A stretch of 64,000 nucleotides of DNA from Streptomyces sp. FIT100 (GTDB lineage: Bacteria > Actinomycetota > Actinomycetes > Streptomycetales > Streptomycetaceae), in the NCBI RefSeq assembly GCF_024584805.1, contig NZ_CP075715.1, forward strand, positions 5,985,526-6,049,525. Direction: 5' to 3'. The position numbers were made by a program, and so were the translations under genes. Below are positions 8,683-19,798 of the stretch, one piece after another (position 1 is the stretch's first letter; each line of letters starts with the position of its first letter). The notes beneath the pieces were generated by a model. The model was not told where the DNA came from. It ran no database searches and was given only the letters and a program-made list of their open reading frames with translations.

Positions 8683-9471
8683 TCACACCCGCCGAAGCAC
8701 CGCCACCACCTTGCCGAGGATCGTCGCCTCATCGCCGGGGATCGGCTGGTAGGCCGCGTTGTGCGGAAGCAGCCAGACGTGGCCGTCCTCCCGCTTGAAG
8801 CGCTTGACCGTGGCCTCGCCGTCGAGCATGGCCGCGACGATGTCACCGTTCTCGGCGACCGGCTGACGGCGGACCGTCACCCAGTCGCCGTCACAGATGG
8901 CGGCCTCGATCATCGAGTCACCGACGACCTTCAGCACGAAGAGCTCACCGTCGCCGACCAGCTGCCGAGGGAGAGGGAAGACGTCCTCGACCGACTCCTC
9001 GGCGAGGATCGGGCCACCGGCCGCGATCCGGCCGACCAGCGGCACATACGAGGCGGCGGGCTTGCCGCTCGTGTCGGTCGGCTGCGTGGTCGGCTGGTCG
9101 GAGCCGCGCACCTCGTAGGCGCGCGGCCGGTGCGGGTCGCGGCGCAGGAAGCCCTTGCGCTCCAGGGCCATCAGCTGGTGGGCGACCGACGACGTGCTCG
9201 ACAGGCCCACCGCCTGGCCGATCTCGCGCATCGACGGCGGGTAACCCCGACGCTGGACGGAGTCGCGAATGACCTCGATGACCCTCCGCTGCCGGTCCGT
9301 GAGCCCCGAGCTGTCCGCGCGGATCCCTGGAGGTCGGCCGGGCAGCGAGCGCGTGGGCTTCGGCCCCTCCGGGTTCGTGACTGCGTCATTCATGGCATGC
9401 ACCGGCTCGAATCGGGTCTGGGAGCGGTCCTGGGCAGTGATGGTGGCGGCACTGTCTGCGGTGGTGGTCAC
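8683..9471 (-). CDS. lexA: SOS-response repressor LexA
   Basis: LexA of 262 residues, repressor of the DNA-damage regulon. The N-terminal winged helix reads LTDRQRRVIEVIRDSVQRRG, and the recognition-helix region is SMREIGQAVGLSSTSSV. The linker contains the self-cleavage Ala-Gly in RIAAGGP. The peptidase dyad is the Ser of VGDSMIEAAI and the Lys of GEATVKRFK. The open frame extends far upstream; the GTG at 9471 is chosen because GAGAGGGG precedes it and because the N-terminus (TTTADSA...) resembles what I recall of Streptomyces LexA. The N-terminal 45 residues before the DNA-binding domain are an actinobacterial extension. An SOS box lies 64 bases upstream, so autoregulation is expected. LexA sits back to back with nrdR, which is notable because both control dNTP supply and DNA repair. 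Confidence 0.96.
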   Translation of the reverse strand: MTTTADSAATITAQDRSQTRFEPVHAMNDAVTNPEGPKPTRSLPGRPPGIRADSSGLTDRQRRVIEVIRDSVQRRGYPPSMREIGQAVGLSSTSSVAHQLMALERKGFLRRDPHRPRAYEVRGSDQPTTQPTDTSGKPAASYVPLVGRIAAGGPILAEESVEDVFPLPRQLVGDGELFVLKVVGDSMIEAAICDGDWVTVRRQPVAENGDIVAAMLDGEATVKRFKREDGHVWLLPHNAAYQPIPGDEATILGKVVAVLRRV

Positions 9472-9534
9472 GTCGGCCCCTCTCGAAATGGTCTCCCTAG
9501 CTGGACAACGGTAGTGGGTTTCGAAAGGTTGCGC

Positions 9535-9548
9535 CAAACACACGTTCG
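9535..9548. promoter_or_regulatory. SOS box (LexA operator) of lexA
   Basis: The 14-mer CAAACACACGTTCG differs at one position in its conserved arms from the Gram-positive/actinobacterial consensus CGAAC-N4-GTTCG. It lies between the lexA start and the nrdR side of the divergent region, at the distance expected for an autoregulated lexA promoter. Confidence 0.85.
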
Positions 9549-9886
9549 AGTGAAAAATCGCAGATCGCCTGACTTCTGCGTGTGACGGGTGTATAGGCGG
9601 GTCGCTGAGGGTGGGGGCGGGCTCGGGGGAGAGGTCTCGACGGCTACGGTACCTGCGCGCCGCCGCGCGGGCCCCACCTCGTCGCCGAAATGGTCGCCAC
9701 CGAGTCGGGGCCGCGTGCCGCCGGTGGACGCGTACCGCGCTGTCCGTGGGCGTGCCCCTCCAGTGTGTCACCCAGGACCCCCGGAATCCCGTCTGCGGCG
9801 CGTCTCCCGTACCCTCGTGGCCGACCCGGAACGGCCGCGCCTGGCCGCGCCACGCGACACGCGCTGGGGAGGGTCTTGGCAACCAA

Positions 9887-9933
9887 ACCCCAGATCTAGT
9901 GGTTGGATTGTCGAAGCCACCCACAAGTTGTGG
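9887..9933. promoter_or_regulatory. tandem NrdR boxes in front of nrdRJ
   Basis: Two 16-base elements, 9887-9902 (ACCCCAGATCTAGTGG) and 9918-9933 (CACCCACAAGTTGTGG), match the NrdR-box consensus ACACWATATATWGTGT at 11 and 8 positions. Their starts are 31 bases apart, about three helical turns, which is the spacing reported for paired NrdR boxes. They sit 112-158 bases upstream of the nrdR start codon. This supports autorepression of nrdR-nrdJ when dATP/ATP-loaded NrdR binds. The rest of the 500-base region between the lexA and nrdR starts contains the SOS box and no other gene that I can support. Confidence 0.75.
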
Positions 9934-10044
9934 TCCCGGTCCATCAAGACCGTGGCCATCGCCTATGCTTGTGGCTGCCGCGAGGGGGGCCGGATCGCCC
10001 TTCTCGGGGCTATTCAGTCGTGCTGTGAAGGAGGGTTGGGAGCC

Positions 10045-10557
10045 ATGCACTGCCCCTTCTGCAGGCACCCCGACAGCCGTGTCGTCGACAGTCGGACCAC
10101 CGATGACGGTACGTCGATCAGGCGTCGCCGCCAGTGCCCCGACTGCTCCCGTCGCTTCACGACGGTGGAGACCGCCTCGCTGATGGTGATCAAACGCAGC
10201 GGGGTGACCGAACCCTTCAGCCGTACCAAGGTCATCTCCGGCGTGCGCAAGGCATGCCAGGGGCGACCGGTCACCGAGGACGCTCTCGCTCAGCTCGGCC
10301 AGCGGGTCGAGGAAGCGGTGCGCGCCACCGGCAGCGCCGAGCTGACCACCCACGACGTGGGGCTGGCCATACTCGGCCCGTTGCAGGAGCTCGACCTCGT
10401 CGCGTACCTGCGCTTCGCGTCCGTGTACCGAGCGTTCGACTCGCTCGAAGACTTCGAGGCCGCCATCGCGGAGCTCCGCGAGCGGCGGCCGACCGCAGAG
10501 GAAGGCGGGCCCGGTGTGACCCACGAGGTCCCCGTGCCCGCCAGAGCCGCCGACTGA
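10045..10557 (+). CDS. nrdR: transcriptional repressor NrdR
   Basis: NrdR of 170 residues, a nucleotide-sensing repressor of ribonucleotide reductase genes. The N-terminal zinc ribbon is clear: CPFC at residues 3-6 and CPDC near 31-34, flanking the basic RRRRQ stretch that contacts DNA. The ATP-cone domain follows from about residue 48 (LMVIKRSGVTEPFSRTKVI). The C-terminus after residue 150 is a variable acidic tail. The ATG at 10045 is the first Met consistent with the zinc ribbon beginning MHCPFC and follows GAAGGAGGG. It is followed by nrdJ 160 bases downstream, probably in one transcript, and preceded by its own operators. Length and domain order are normal for the family. Confidence 0.97.
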   Translation: MHCPFCRHPDSRVVDSRTTDDGTSIRRRRQCPDCSRRFTTVETASLMVIKRSGVTEPFSRTKVISGVRKACQGRPVTEDALAQLGQRVEEAVRATGSAELTTHDVGLAILGPLQELDLVAYLRFASVYRAFDSLEDFEAAIAELRERRPTAEEGGPGVTHEVPVPARAAD

Positions 10558-10717
10558 CCGACCGGCCCGGCGAGCGGGCCGACCGGTCGAGTGCAGAGCG
10601 GCAGGAGACCTGTCACGGGCGCGGCGCGCGGCGCGGCGCCCGGGGCATCAGACAGAGACTGTGCCACGGGAAGAACTGGGCACTTCAGGGCGTTTTTGCC
10701 CGTATATGGGAGGCGGC

Positions 10718-13627
<2,910 letters not shown>

Positions 13628-13694
13628 CACTCGGCGGCACCGCGTCGGATGCCAGGTCCGACGTAGGTCCCGCGAGGAGCTGAACGGCAGCTCA

Positions 13695-13727
13695 CGAAGG
13701 GGACCGACCCTGGGTCGGTCCCCTTCG
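13695..13727 (+). terminator. terminator after nrdJ
   Basis: A perfect 15-bp stem (13695-13709 with 13713-13727) with a 3-base loop, reading CGAAGGGGACCGACC then CTG. It lies 68 bases after the nrdJ stop and before a convergent gene. Confidence 0.88.
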
Positions 13728-13818
13728 TCGTTCCCGTGACCGGGCCTGCTACTGGCCGGGCCTGTTACGGGCCGAGGGCAGCCGATGGCTGCGGGCGCGG
13801 TTCGGGAGATGCCGCGGC

Positions 13819-14349
13819 TCAGGAGGACGCGGAGCCCATCAGCTCGGCGAACTCCGCAGGGTCGGCGGCGAAGCCGCGGACGCCGGTGCGCAGTTGCCAT
13901 GAACCGGCGGCGTCGCGGGTGAACTCCGCGACTGTCGCCGCGGTGGCGTCGGGCACGGCCGCGAGGTCGTCGTTCGCGAGCTCTACGGGGCCTTCGAGTA
14001 TCCGGACGCCCATGTTCTTGATGTCCGAGAACGTCAGGGCGTCATCGCGCTGCTGGATGACGACGCCGACGACGACGCGGGCGTAACCCTCCGACAGCCG
14101 GTCGAGCTCCAGCGTCATGACCTCGTCCGCGCCGAAGCCCTGACCGGTGCGGCTGTCCCGGTTGAGGGTGATCGTCCCGTCGGGGGAGCGGCTGCCGAAA
14201 TGGACCAGATAGGCGGGTTTGCCGTGCGGGGCGTCGGCGAGGTACACCGCAGCGACGATATCGAGGTCGGTGGCGGGGGCACCGACCGGGCTGGGGTCCC
14301 ACCTGAGCGTGACCTGGACCTTCCGGAGTCCCTTGCTGAGACTGCTCAC
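13819..14349 (-). CDS. TerD-family stress/tellurium-resistance protein
   Basis: A TerD-domain protein of 176 residues. The family features are KGLRKVQVTLRWDPSP at the N-terminus, the acidic calcium-binding core DLDIVAAVYLAD, and the second set HFGSRSPDGTITLNRDS. TerD proteins bind calcium and are linked to tellurite, phage and stress tolerance; Streptomyces carry many copies, often of unclear individual function. The GTG at 14349 was chosen because AGGGAAG lies upstream; the longer open frame would add a Pro/Gly-poor stretch without homology. It stands alone, convergent to nrdJ, and no other ter genes are near, so a role in a tellurite operon is not supported here. Confidence 0.87.
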   Translation of the reverse strand: MSSLSKGLRKVQVTLRWDPSPVGAPATDLDIVAAVYLADAPHGKPAYLVHFGSRSPDGTITLNRDSRTGQGFGADEVMTLELDRLSEGYARVVVGVVIQQRDDALTFSDIKNMGVRILEGPVELANDDLAAVPDATAATVAEFTRDAAGSWQLRTGVRGFAADPAEFAELMGSASS

Positions 14350-14615
14350 CGTGCTTCCCTCGCTTCCCTGCTCGCGGACGGCCCCTGCGCACGGCCCGTG
14401 CGGATGGCCCTCGCGGACGGCCCTCGCGGACCTCAACGCCCCTGCGGAAAGCCCATGTTGTCACGCGGGGGAGTCCGCGATCCGCCGACTTTCGGTCGTA
14501 TGGCGCCCGGATGACGCCCTGATCACTGCGGCAGTCCCGCCGCGGGCGTCACCGGGGGGTGCCGCCTTCTGCCGGAGAGTGACCATGGCCTCGTCCCGGG
14601 CCGTACGATGGCGCG

Positions 14616-15221
14616 GTGCTAGTCAAGTGGATTCGCTGCACCGTCGTGGACCGTCGAGGTTTCGAGCGTGGGCAGCGGAGGTGGGCGGGGCTGCTGGGTG
14701 AGCCGGGATTCCGGGGACAGGGCGGAGGGTGGAGCCGCGGACGGCATGACGTCGCGCATGTCTTCGCGTTCTGGGAGACCCGGGCGTTCTACGACTCGTT
14801 CATGGCGCGCTCGCACGACCGCCTGGCGGCCGCGCAGTCGGGTACGTACAAGAACCACCAGGTCAAGCTCTTCGACCACCGCTTCGATGTGAAGACGGGC
14901 TTCGAGCCCCGCTTCACTGACGCCGATGTCGTGCGCGTCGCGCACTGCAGGGTGCACGAGCACAGGGTCGAGCACTTCTCGCTGATGCAGGAGAAGGTCT
15001 GGAACCCGGCCATGGCGGGATCGCCGGGGATGGTGCGAGGGCTCTTAGGAGAGGCGCCCGGCAATGAGTTCATGATCCTTTCCATGTGGCGGTCCGCCGC
15101 TGAGCACGGCAAATACCGCGTGGAGCGCGTGGAGCGGCTGTCGCTGCGCGCGCAGACGGAGGCCGACGTCGCCGCGCTCACGGGCGATGTCGTGGAGCTC
15201 GAACCCTCCTGGACGGTGTGA
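14616..15221 (+). CDS. DUF4937/YdbC-family protein
   Basis: A 201-residue soluble protein with no signal peptide or membrane segment. The opening (LVKWIRCTVVDRRGFERGQ) and the central FAFWETRAFYDSFMARSHD are features I associate with the DUF4937/YdbC family, with an apparent second half beginning near residue 105 (VVRVAHCRVHEHRVEHF). The two halves look like a duplicated ferredoxin-like fold, as in antibiotic-monooxygenase-type dimeric alpha+beta barrels. This is a fold guess; no catalytic residue can be named. The GTG start at 14616 lies ten bases after a weak purine-rich sequence. It is upstream of, and in the same direction as, the phosphatase gene, but that gene has its own promoter. Confidence 0.7.
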   Translation: MLVKWIRCTVVDRRGFERGQRRWAGLLGEPGFRGQGGGWSRGRHDVAHVFAFWETRAFYDSFMARSHDRLAAAQSGTYKNHQVKLFDHRFDVKTGFEPRFTDADVVRVAHCRVHEHRVEHFSLMQEKVWNPAMAGSPGMVRGLLGEAPGNEFMILSMWRSAAEHGKYRVERVERLSLRAQTEADVAALTGDVVELEPSWTV

Positions 15222-15360
15222 CCCGAACGGCAGCGCCCGGTGGCCGCGGCGCGGCGAGGCCACGCGCCCGCGGGGGCGCCCTCGCCGCGGGAATCAGTCC
15301 CGCGCAGGACACGCCGGGTGAGAGAGGGGGCCGCGTTGCTCGGTCGCACGTCACCCGATC

Positions 15361-15366
15361 TAGTGT
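15361..15366 (+). promoter_or_regulatory. -10 box for leaderless phosphatase transcript
   Basis: TAGTGT ends seven bases before the ATG at 15374, which puts the expected transcription start on the start codon. A possible -35, TTGCTC at 15336-15341, is 19 bases upstream. No ribosome-binding site is visible. Confidence 0.55.
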
Positions 15367-15373
15367 TTGTCGT

Positions 15374-16033
15374 ATGGCACGACCGCGGCGCATCGTCCTT
15401 GTCCGGCACGGCGAGTCGGTGGGCAACGCCGACGACTCGGTGTACGAGCGTGAGCCCGACCACGCACTGCGGCTGACCGAGCGCGGATGGCGGCAGGCCG
15501 AGGAGACCGGGGAGCAGCTGCGCGGACTGTTCGGGCGGGAGCGGGTCAGTGTCTACGTCTCGCCCTACCGCCGCACCCACGACACCTACCGCGCGTTCCA
15601 CCTGGACCCGGCGCTCGTACGGGTGAGGGAGGAACCGAGGCTGCGCGAGCAGGACTGGGGGAACTGGCAGGACCGCGATGACGTACGGCTCCAGAAGACC
15701 TACCGCGACGCCTACGGGCACTTCTTCTACCGGCTGCCACAGGGTGAGTCGGGCGCCGATGTGTACGACAGGGTGGGGGCGTTCCTGGAGAGCCTCTACC
15801 GGAGCTTCGAGGCGCCGGACCATCCGCCGAACGTGCTCATCGTCACCCATGGGCTGACGATGCGGCTCTTCTGCATGCGCTGGTTCCACTGGACGGTGGC
15901 CGAATTCGAGTCGCTGTCGAATCCCGACAACGGTGAGTCGAGAACGCTGCTGCTCGGGGACGATGGCCGATATCGATTGGACAGGCCGTTCGAGCGCTGG
16001 TGTACCCCCGAGTCCTATGGGGTCACCGGATAG
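15374..16033 (+). CDS. histidine phosphatase family protein (phosphoglycerate-mutase-like)
   Basis: A 219-residue member of the histidine phosphatase superfamily. The phospho-histidine motif LVRHGESVGN is at residues 8-17, and the second catalytic histidine is in VTHGLTMRLF near 157-166, with the supporting Arg/Glu residues in YRRTH and GESGADVYDR. The length and the absence of a long insert argue against the glycolytic enzyme and for a broad or unknown phosphatase. The ATG at 15374 is taken because the frame upstream shows no homology and a -10 box sits at leaderless distance. Its stop codon TAG forms part of the TAGAGT in front of the next gene, so the two are tightly packed. Confidence 0.88.
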   Translation: MARPRRIVLVRHGESVGNADDSVYEREPDHALRLTERGWRQAEETGEQLRGLFGRERVSVYVSPYRRTHDTYRAFHLDPALVRVREEPRLREQDWGNWQDRDDVRLQKTYRDAYGHFFYRLPQGESGADVYDRVGAFLESLYRSFEAPDHPPNVLIVTHGLTMRLFCMRWFHWTVAEFESLSNPDNGESRTLLLGDDGRYRLDRPFERWCTPESYGVTG

Positions 16034-16045
16034 AGTGGCCGTGCG

Positions 16046-16990
16046 ATGACCGCTGATTCCTCTGCCGGCTCCTCCGGCTCTCCGGGTGCGCCCGGCTTTG
16101 TCGACCGGCGCCTCGAACGCGCCCTGGCCAGCCTGCGCGGGCTGGCCGTGGGAGACGCCCTGGGCTCCCAGTACTTCGTACCTGTGAACTATCCACTGCT
16201 GAAGCGGCGGGACGTACCGTCCGGACCGTGGCAGTGGACCGACGACACCGAGATGGCCTGTTCCGTGCTGGCCGTCCTCGTCGCCCACGGCAGGATCGAC
16301 CAGGACGCGCTCGCCCGCTCCTTCGCCGACCACCACGACTTCGACCGCGGCTACGGGCCGGCGGTGAACCGGATGCTCCGGCTCATCCGCGAGGGCGGCG
16401 ACTGGCGCGAACTCGCCTCGGGCCTCTTCAACGGCCAGGGCTCGTGGGGCAACGGTGCGGCGATGCGGATCGCCCCCCTCGGCGCCTGGTACGCGGACGA
16501 TCCGGAACAGGCCGTGCACCAGGCCGAGATCTCCTCGTACACGACGCACCAGCACCGTGAGGCCGTGGTGGGAACCATGGCCGTCGCGGCGGCCGCGGCG
16601 CTCGTCGCCTCCCCGGACGGGCCGCCGGCCCCCGGGGCGCTGCTCGACGGCGTCGTCGCACTCGTGCCGCGCAGCGCGGTGGGGGCGGGGCTGCGGCGGG
16701 CGCGGGACATGCTCGACTACGGCGACGCGGCGACGGTCGCCGCGGTGCTCGGCAGCGGGCGGCGGACCAGCGCGCACGACACCGTGCCCTTCGCCTTGTG
16801 GTCGGCCGCCAGGGCGCTCGACGACTTCGAGCGGGTCTTCTGGACGACCGCCCAGGTGGGCGGGGACGTGGACACGACGTGCGCGATCGCCGGGGGAGTC
16901 GTCGCGGCGGCGGAGGGCGGGGCTCCGCCTGCTGCATGGCTCGAACGGACCGAGGAACTGCCGGACTGGGTGCCCACGCGGGCCCTCTGA
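16046..16990 (+). CDS. ADP-ribosylglycohydrolase family protein
   Basis: A 314-residue ADP-ribosylglycohydrolase-fold protein. The metal-binding acidic residues are in the expected places: VGDALGSQ near residue 34, WTDDTEMA near 64-71, and the C-terminal VGGDVDTTCAIAGG near 272. Such enzymes remove ADP-ribose from proteins or nucleic acids, or cleave related N-glycosides. The full set of acidic residues argues that it is active. The substrate is unknown, and no ADP-ribosyltransferase or DraT-like partner is adjacent. The ATG at 16046 follows the upstream stop by 12 bases. A TAGAGT at 16031 overlaps that stop and could be a -10 giving a transcript that starts one or two bases before the ATG. 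Confidence 0.9.
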   Translation: MTADSSAGSSGSPGAPGFVDRRLERALASLRGLAVGDALGSQYFVPVNYPLLKRRDVPSGPWQWTDDTEMACSVLAVLVAHGRIDQDALARSFADHHDFDRGYGPAVNRMLRLIREGGDWRELASGLFNGQGSWGNGAAMRIAPLGAWYADDPEQAVHQAEISSYTTHQHREAVVGTMAVAAAAALVASPDGPPAPGALLDGVVALVPRSAVGAGLRRARDMLDYGDAATVAAVLGSGRRTSAHDTVPFALWSAARALDDFERVFWTTAQVGGDVDTTCAIAGGVVAAAEGGAPPAAWLERTEELPDWVPTRAL

Positions 16991-17202
16991 CCGACAAAGC
17001 CGGGACGGGGTCCCCTGCGGTCACGGTCCTGACTGTCACGGTCCTGCCACAGCGTGGCCTCGTCCGACCGCACCGCAGGGCGGAGAGCTACCCTTTCGGC
17101 CACACCGCCGCCCTTGATCATGACGGGTGGGGTGCCGACGAGACGCCGGGACCGACGCGTGGCCGCATGGCCGGCCCGGGGACCCGGCCGGGAGGGGGTC
17201 CC

Positions 17203-19257
17203 GTGTCCGATGCACCATCCGCACCGCCAGGCCGCGAGCCGGAGCCGGAGGACCGGCGCCGGAGTGATCCGAAGGGCTCGGCCGAGGGCGGACCGGAGCG
17301 TTCCGCGGCCGAGCCGGGGGGCCCGACGGCCGAACGGGAGCAATCGGAGGCCGAGCCGGAACGTTCTACGGCCGAGCCGGAGTCCGAGGGCCGAGCTCAG
17401 GAGGCGGAGGCCGAGGGCCGCCCTCATGAGCCAGAGGCCGAGGGCCGAACTCAGGAGGCGGAGTCCGAGGGGAAGCCGCACGACCCGGAGCCCGAGGCGC
17501 TGCGCCAGGCGGCCGTGCCGGCGGGCTCGGCCGGATCGCCGCACCCGGCGGAGCCGCCCCCACCCGGGCAGGTGACGGGGCCCGGGCACGCATCGTCGTC
17601 GCCTTGGCCGCAGCACGCGCCGCAGTACGCGCACCACCACGCGCCGCAGTACGCGCCGCCGCCCTGGCGAGGGCCCGCCCCGCCGTCCGAGTCCTGGCTC
17701 GACGGGATACGTCCGGAGCCACCCGCCCCCGTGCGTATGGCCACGCTCTGGTCCACTATCGCCGCCGCACTGCTCAGCGCCCTGCTGCTCGGCGACGGAC
17801 TCGGTGTGAACCTGCTGATCGTGGCCGTACCGGCCGCCCTCGCCGCGTTCTTCGCCGCGCGGGCGGCGGACCGCCGGCTCAGGCCCTGGACGGCGGTATG
17901 GGCGATCGGCGCCCTGGCCCTGCTCCTCGTGCCCGCGCTCTCCGACGCGAGCTGGCCGACCTTCCTCGCTGTCGTCGCGGCGCTCGCGGCCGGTTCGCTC
18001 GCCCTGCACGGTGGCCGCACCTGGCCCGGCGTGGTCTTCGGTTCGGTCGGCATCCTCGACTCCCTCGTCACCGGACCGGCATGGGGCTGGCGAGGGCTGC
18101 GCGAGCGCGCGGACGGCTCCCGCGGCCGCTGGGGACCGGTGGTCCGGACGGTCGCCGTGGCGGCGGGCCTGCTCGTCGTGTTCGGAGCGTTGTTCGCGGG
18201 CGCCGACGCCGCCTTCGCCGATCTGCTCGGCGAGTTGATCCCCGACGTCTCGCTCGTCGACGGCCCCTGGCGGTTCTTCCTCTTCCTCCTCGCACTCGCC
18301 GGCACGCTCGCCGCGGCGCGCACCGCCGCCGCCCCGCTGCGCTGGGACCGCCTCGCCCGGGGGAGCGGCAAGGCCAGAGGCCGCGTCGAATGGGCGCTTC
18401 CGCTGATCGTCCTCAACCTGCTCTTCGCCGCCTTCATCGCGGTGCAGCTCGCCGTCCTCTTCGGCGGATACGACAAGGTCCTGAGCGAGACCGGCCTGAG
18501 CTACGCCGAGTACGCCCGGCAGGGTTTCTGGCAGCTCCTCTGGGCGACGCTGCTCACCCTGATCGTCATCGGGCTCGCGCTGCGCTGGGCCCCGCGTGAC
18601 GGCGCCCGCGACCGCTCGCTCGTACGCGCGGTGCTCGGCACACTGTGCGTGCTCACCCTGGTCGTCGTGGCCTCCGCGCTGCGCAGGATGGACCTCTACG
18701 TCGACGCGTACGGGCTGACCCGGCTGCGTATCTCCGTGGCCGCGATGGAGCTGTGGCTCGGCCTGGTGATCGTGCTGATCATCGCCGCCGGACTGCTCGG
18801 GAGCCGCTGGCTGCCGCGGGCCGTCGCGGGCAGCGCGGCGGCTGCCGTGCTGGTCTTCGGCCTGGCGTCGCCGGACGCGCTGATAGCGGAGCGGAACGTG
18901 CAGCGCTACGAGAGGACCGGCAAGATCGACGTCGACTACCTGCGTGATCTCTCGGCGGACGCCGTACCGGCTCTCGACCGGCTGCGCGAGCCGCTGCGTT
19001 CCTGCGTCCTGAGGACGGTCCAGGACGATTTCGCGATGACCGACAGCCCTTGGTACGCCACCAGTTGGGCCGAAGTGCGTGCCCGGTCGATCCTGGAGGA
19101 GCGGCCCGCGGACACCGACCGGGCGGGCTGCCCGCGGAGCGAGCTGTACGGGGACGAGCGCGACGAGTACGACGGGGACGCCGAGTTCGACATCCCCGTC
19201 GGGCCCGACGGCACGGACGACACCGACGGCTACGACCCGGGCACCGGCATGGACTGA
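17203..19257 (+). CDS. DUF4153/DUF4173-type polytopic membrane protein
   Basis: A 684-residue protein with two parts. Residues 1-170 are disordered, rich in Glu/Pro/Ala with repeated EPE/AEGR blocks, then His/Pro/Gln-rich (QYAHHHAPQYAPPPW). From about 185 onward there are roughly ten to twelve hydrophobic segments. The signature GLSYAEYARQGFWQL near residue 430 and the following helices match DUF4153/DUF4173 membrane proteins, whose function is unknown. After the last membrane segment there is a soluble tail with RMDLYVDAYG-type repeats and an acidic C-terminus. The GTG at 17203 is preferred because GGGAGGGGG lies upstream; an ATG at 17167 is also in frame. Some family members neighbour two-component systems, but none is here. 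Confidence 0.75.
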   Translation: MSDAPSAPPGREPEPEDRRRSDPKGSAEGGPERSAAEPGGPTAEREQSEAEPERSTAEPESEGRAQEAEAEGRPHEPEAEGRTQEAESEGKPHDPEPEALRQAAVPAGSAGSPHPAEPPPPGQVTGPGHASSSPWPQHAPQYAHHHAPQYAPPPWRGPAPPSESWLDGIRPEPPAPVRMATLWSTIAAALLSALLLGDGLGVNLLIVAVPAALAAFFAARAADRRLRPWTAVWAIGALALLLVPALSDASWPTFLAVVAALAAGSLALHGGRTWPGVVFGSVGILDSLVTGPAWGWRGLRERADGSRGRWGPVVRTVAVAAGLLVVFGALFAGADAAFADLLGELIPDVSLVDGPWRFFLFLLALAGTLAAARTAAAPLRWDRLARGSGKARGRVEWALPLIVLNLLFAAFIAVQLAVLFGGYDKVLSETGLSYAEYARQGFWQLLWATLLTLIVIGLALRWAPRDGARDRSLVRAVLGTLCVLTLVVVASALRRMDLYVDAYGLTRLRISVAAMELWLGLVIVLIIAAGLLGSRWLPRAVAGSAAAAVLVFGLASPDALIAERNVQRYERTGKIDVDYLRDLSADAVPALDRLREPLRSCVLRTVQDDFAMTDSPWYATSWAEVRARSILEERPADTDRAGCPRSELYGDERDEYDGDAEFDIPVGPDGTDDTDGYDPGTGMD

Positions 19258-19309
19258 GCGGATGTGTCGAGCGAGCCGGACCTGCTGCCGCCAGCCCGCG
19301 GGTCCGGCC

Positions 19310-19558
19310 GCCCCCGCCTTGCCGCTCAGCGACTCCAGATCGCTCTTGCGGACCCGTACCACCACGACGGCTGTGATGAGCGCCAGCAGCACCATCCCCA
19401 CGGCCGCCAGGAACGAGGTCGCGATCCCTTCGGTCAGCACCTCGCGTCCCCCGAGGCGGCGGCCGGCGTCAGCGTCACGAAGGTGAAGCCCATGCCGAAG
19501 CCGAAGAGGACCATCTGCCGGAACAGGCCGACGCCCGTCAGCACGGAACCCGTGACCA
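19310..19558 (-). pseudogene. remnant of an MFS (DHA2-type) efflux transporter C-terminus
   Basis: On the minus strand one frame reads LFRQMVLFGFGMGFTFVTL, typical of a late membrane helix of EmrB/QacA-type transporters, then stops. A different frame immediately after reads LTEGIATSFLAAVGMVLL and then ends RVRKSDLESLSG, typical of the last helix and tail. In intact transporters about 60-70 residues separate these blocks, so an internal deletion with frameshift is the simplest reading. No start codon region remains. Confidence 0.65.
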
Positions 19559-19713
19559 TGACCGGCGACGCCGTCGACGACCTCGTCCTCGATGTGATCC
19601 CGGCCATGATGATGTACCGCTCCAAGGTGTGCGGAAGCGAATGGCGCGATGCGGATATCGCGGCGATGATCGATCGGATCATGCAGCCGCTGCTGCGCCC
19701 GCGGACCGGCTGA
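19558..19713 (+). pseudogene. remnant of a TetR-family regulator C-terminus
   Basis: The plus-strand frame gives about 45 residues (DDLVLDVIPAMMMYRSKV then IAAMIDRIMQPLLRP) that look like the C-terminal ligand-domain helices of TetR regulators. The N-terminal helix-turn-helix is absent. It abuts the MFS remnant in the opposite direction, as expected for a divergent tetR/MFS pair whose shared promoter and both 5' halves were deleted. I doubt that it is expressed. Confidence 0.6.
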
Positions 19714-19798
19714 ACGCCGGATTCCGCCCGGGTCCGGGGGCGGGTCCCGGGATCCGGGGTGTTGTGGCCTGCCGGAGCGGCGTAATCTGTCAGGCGCC

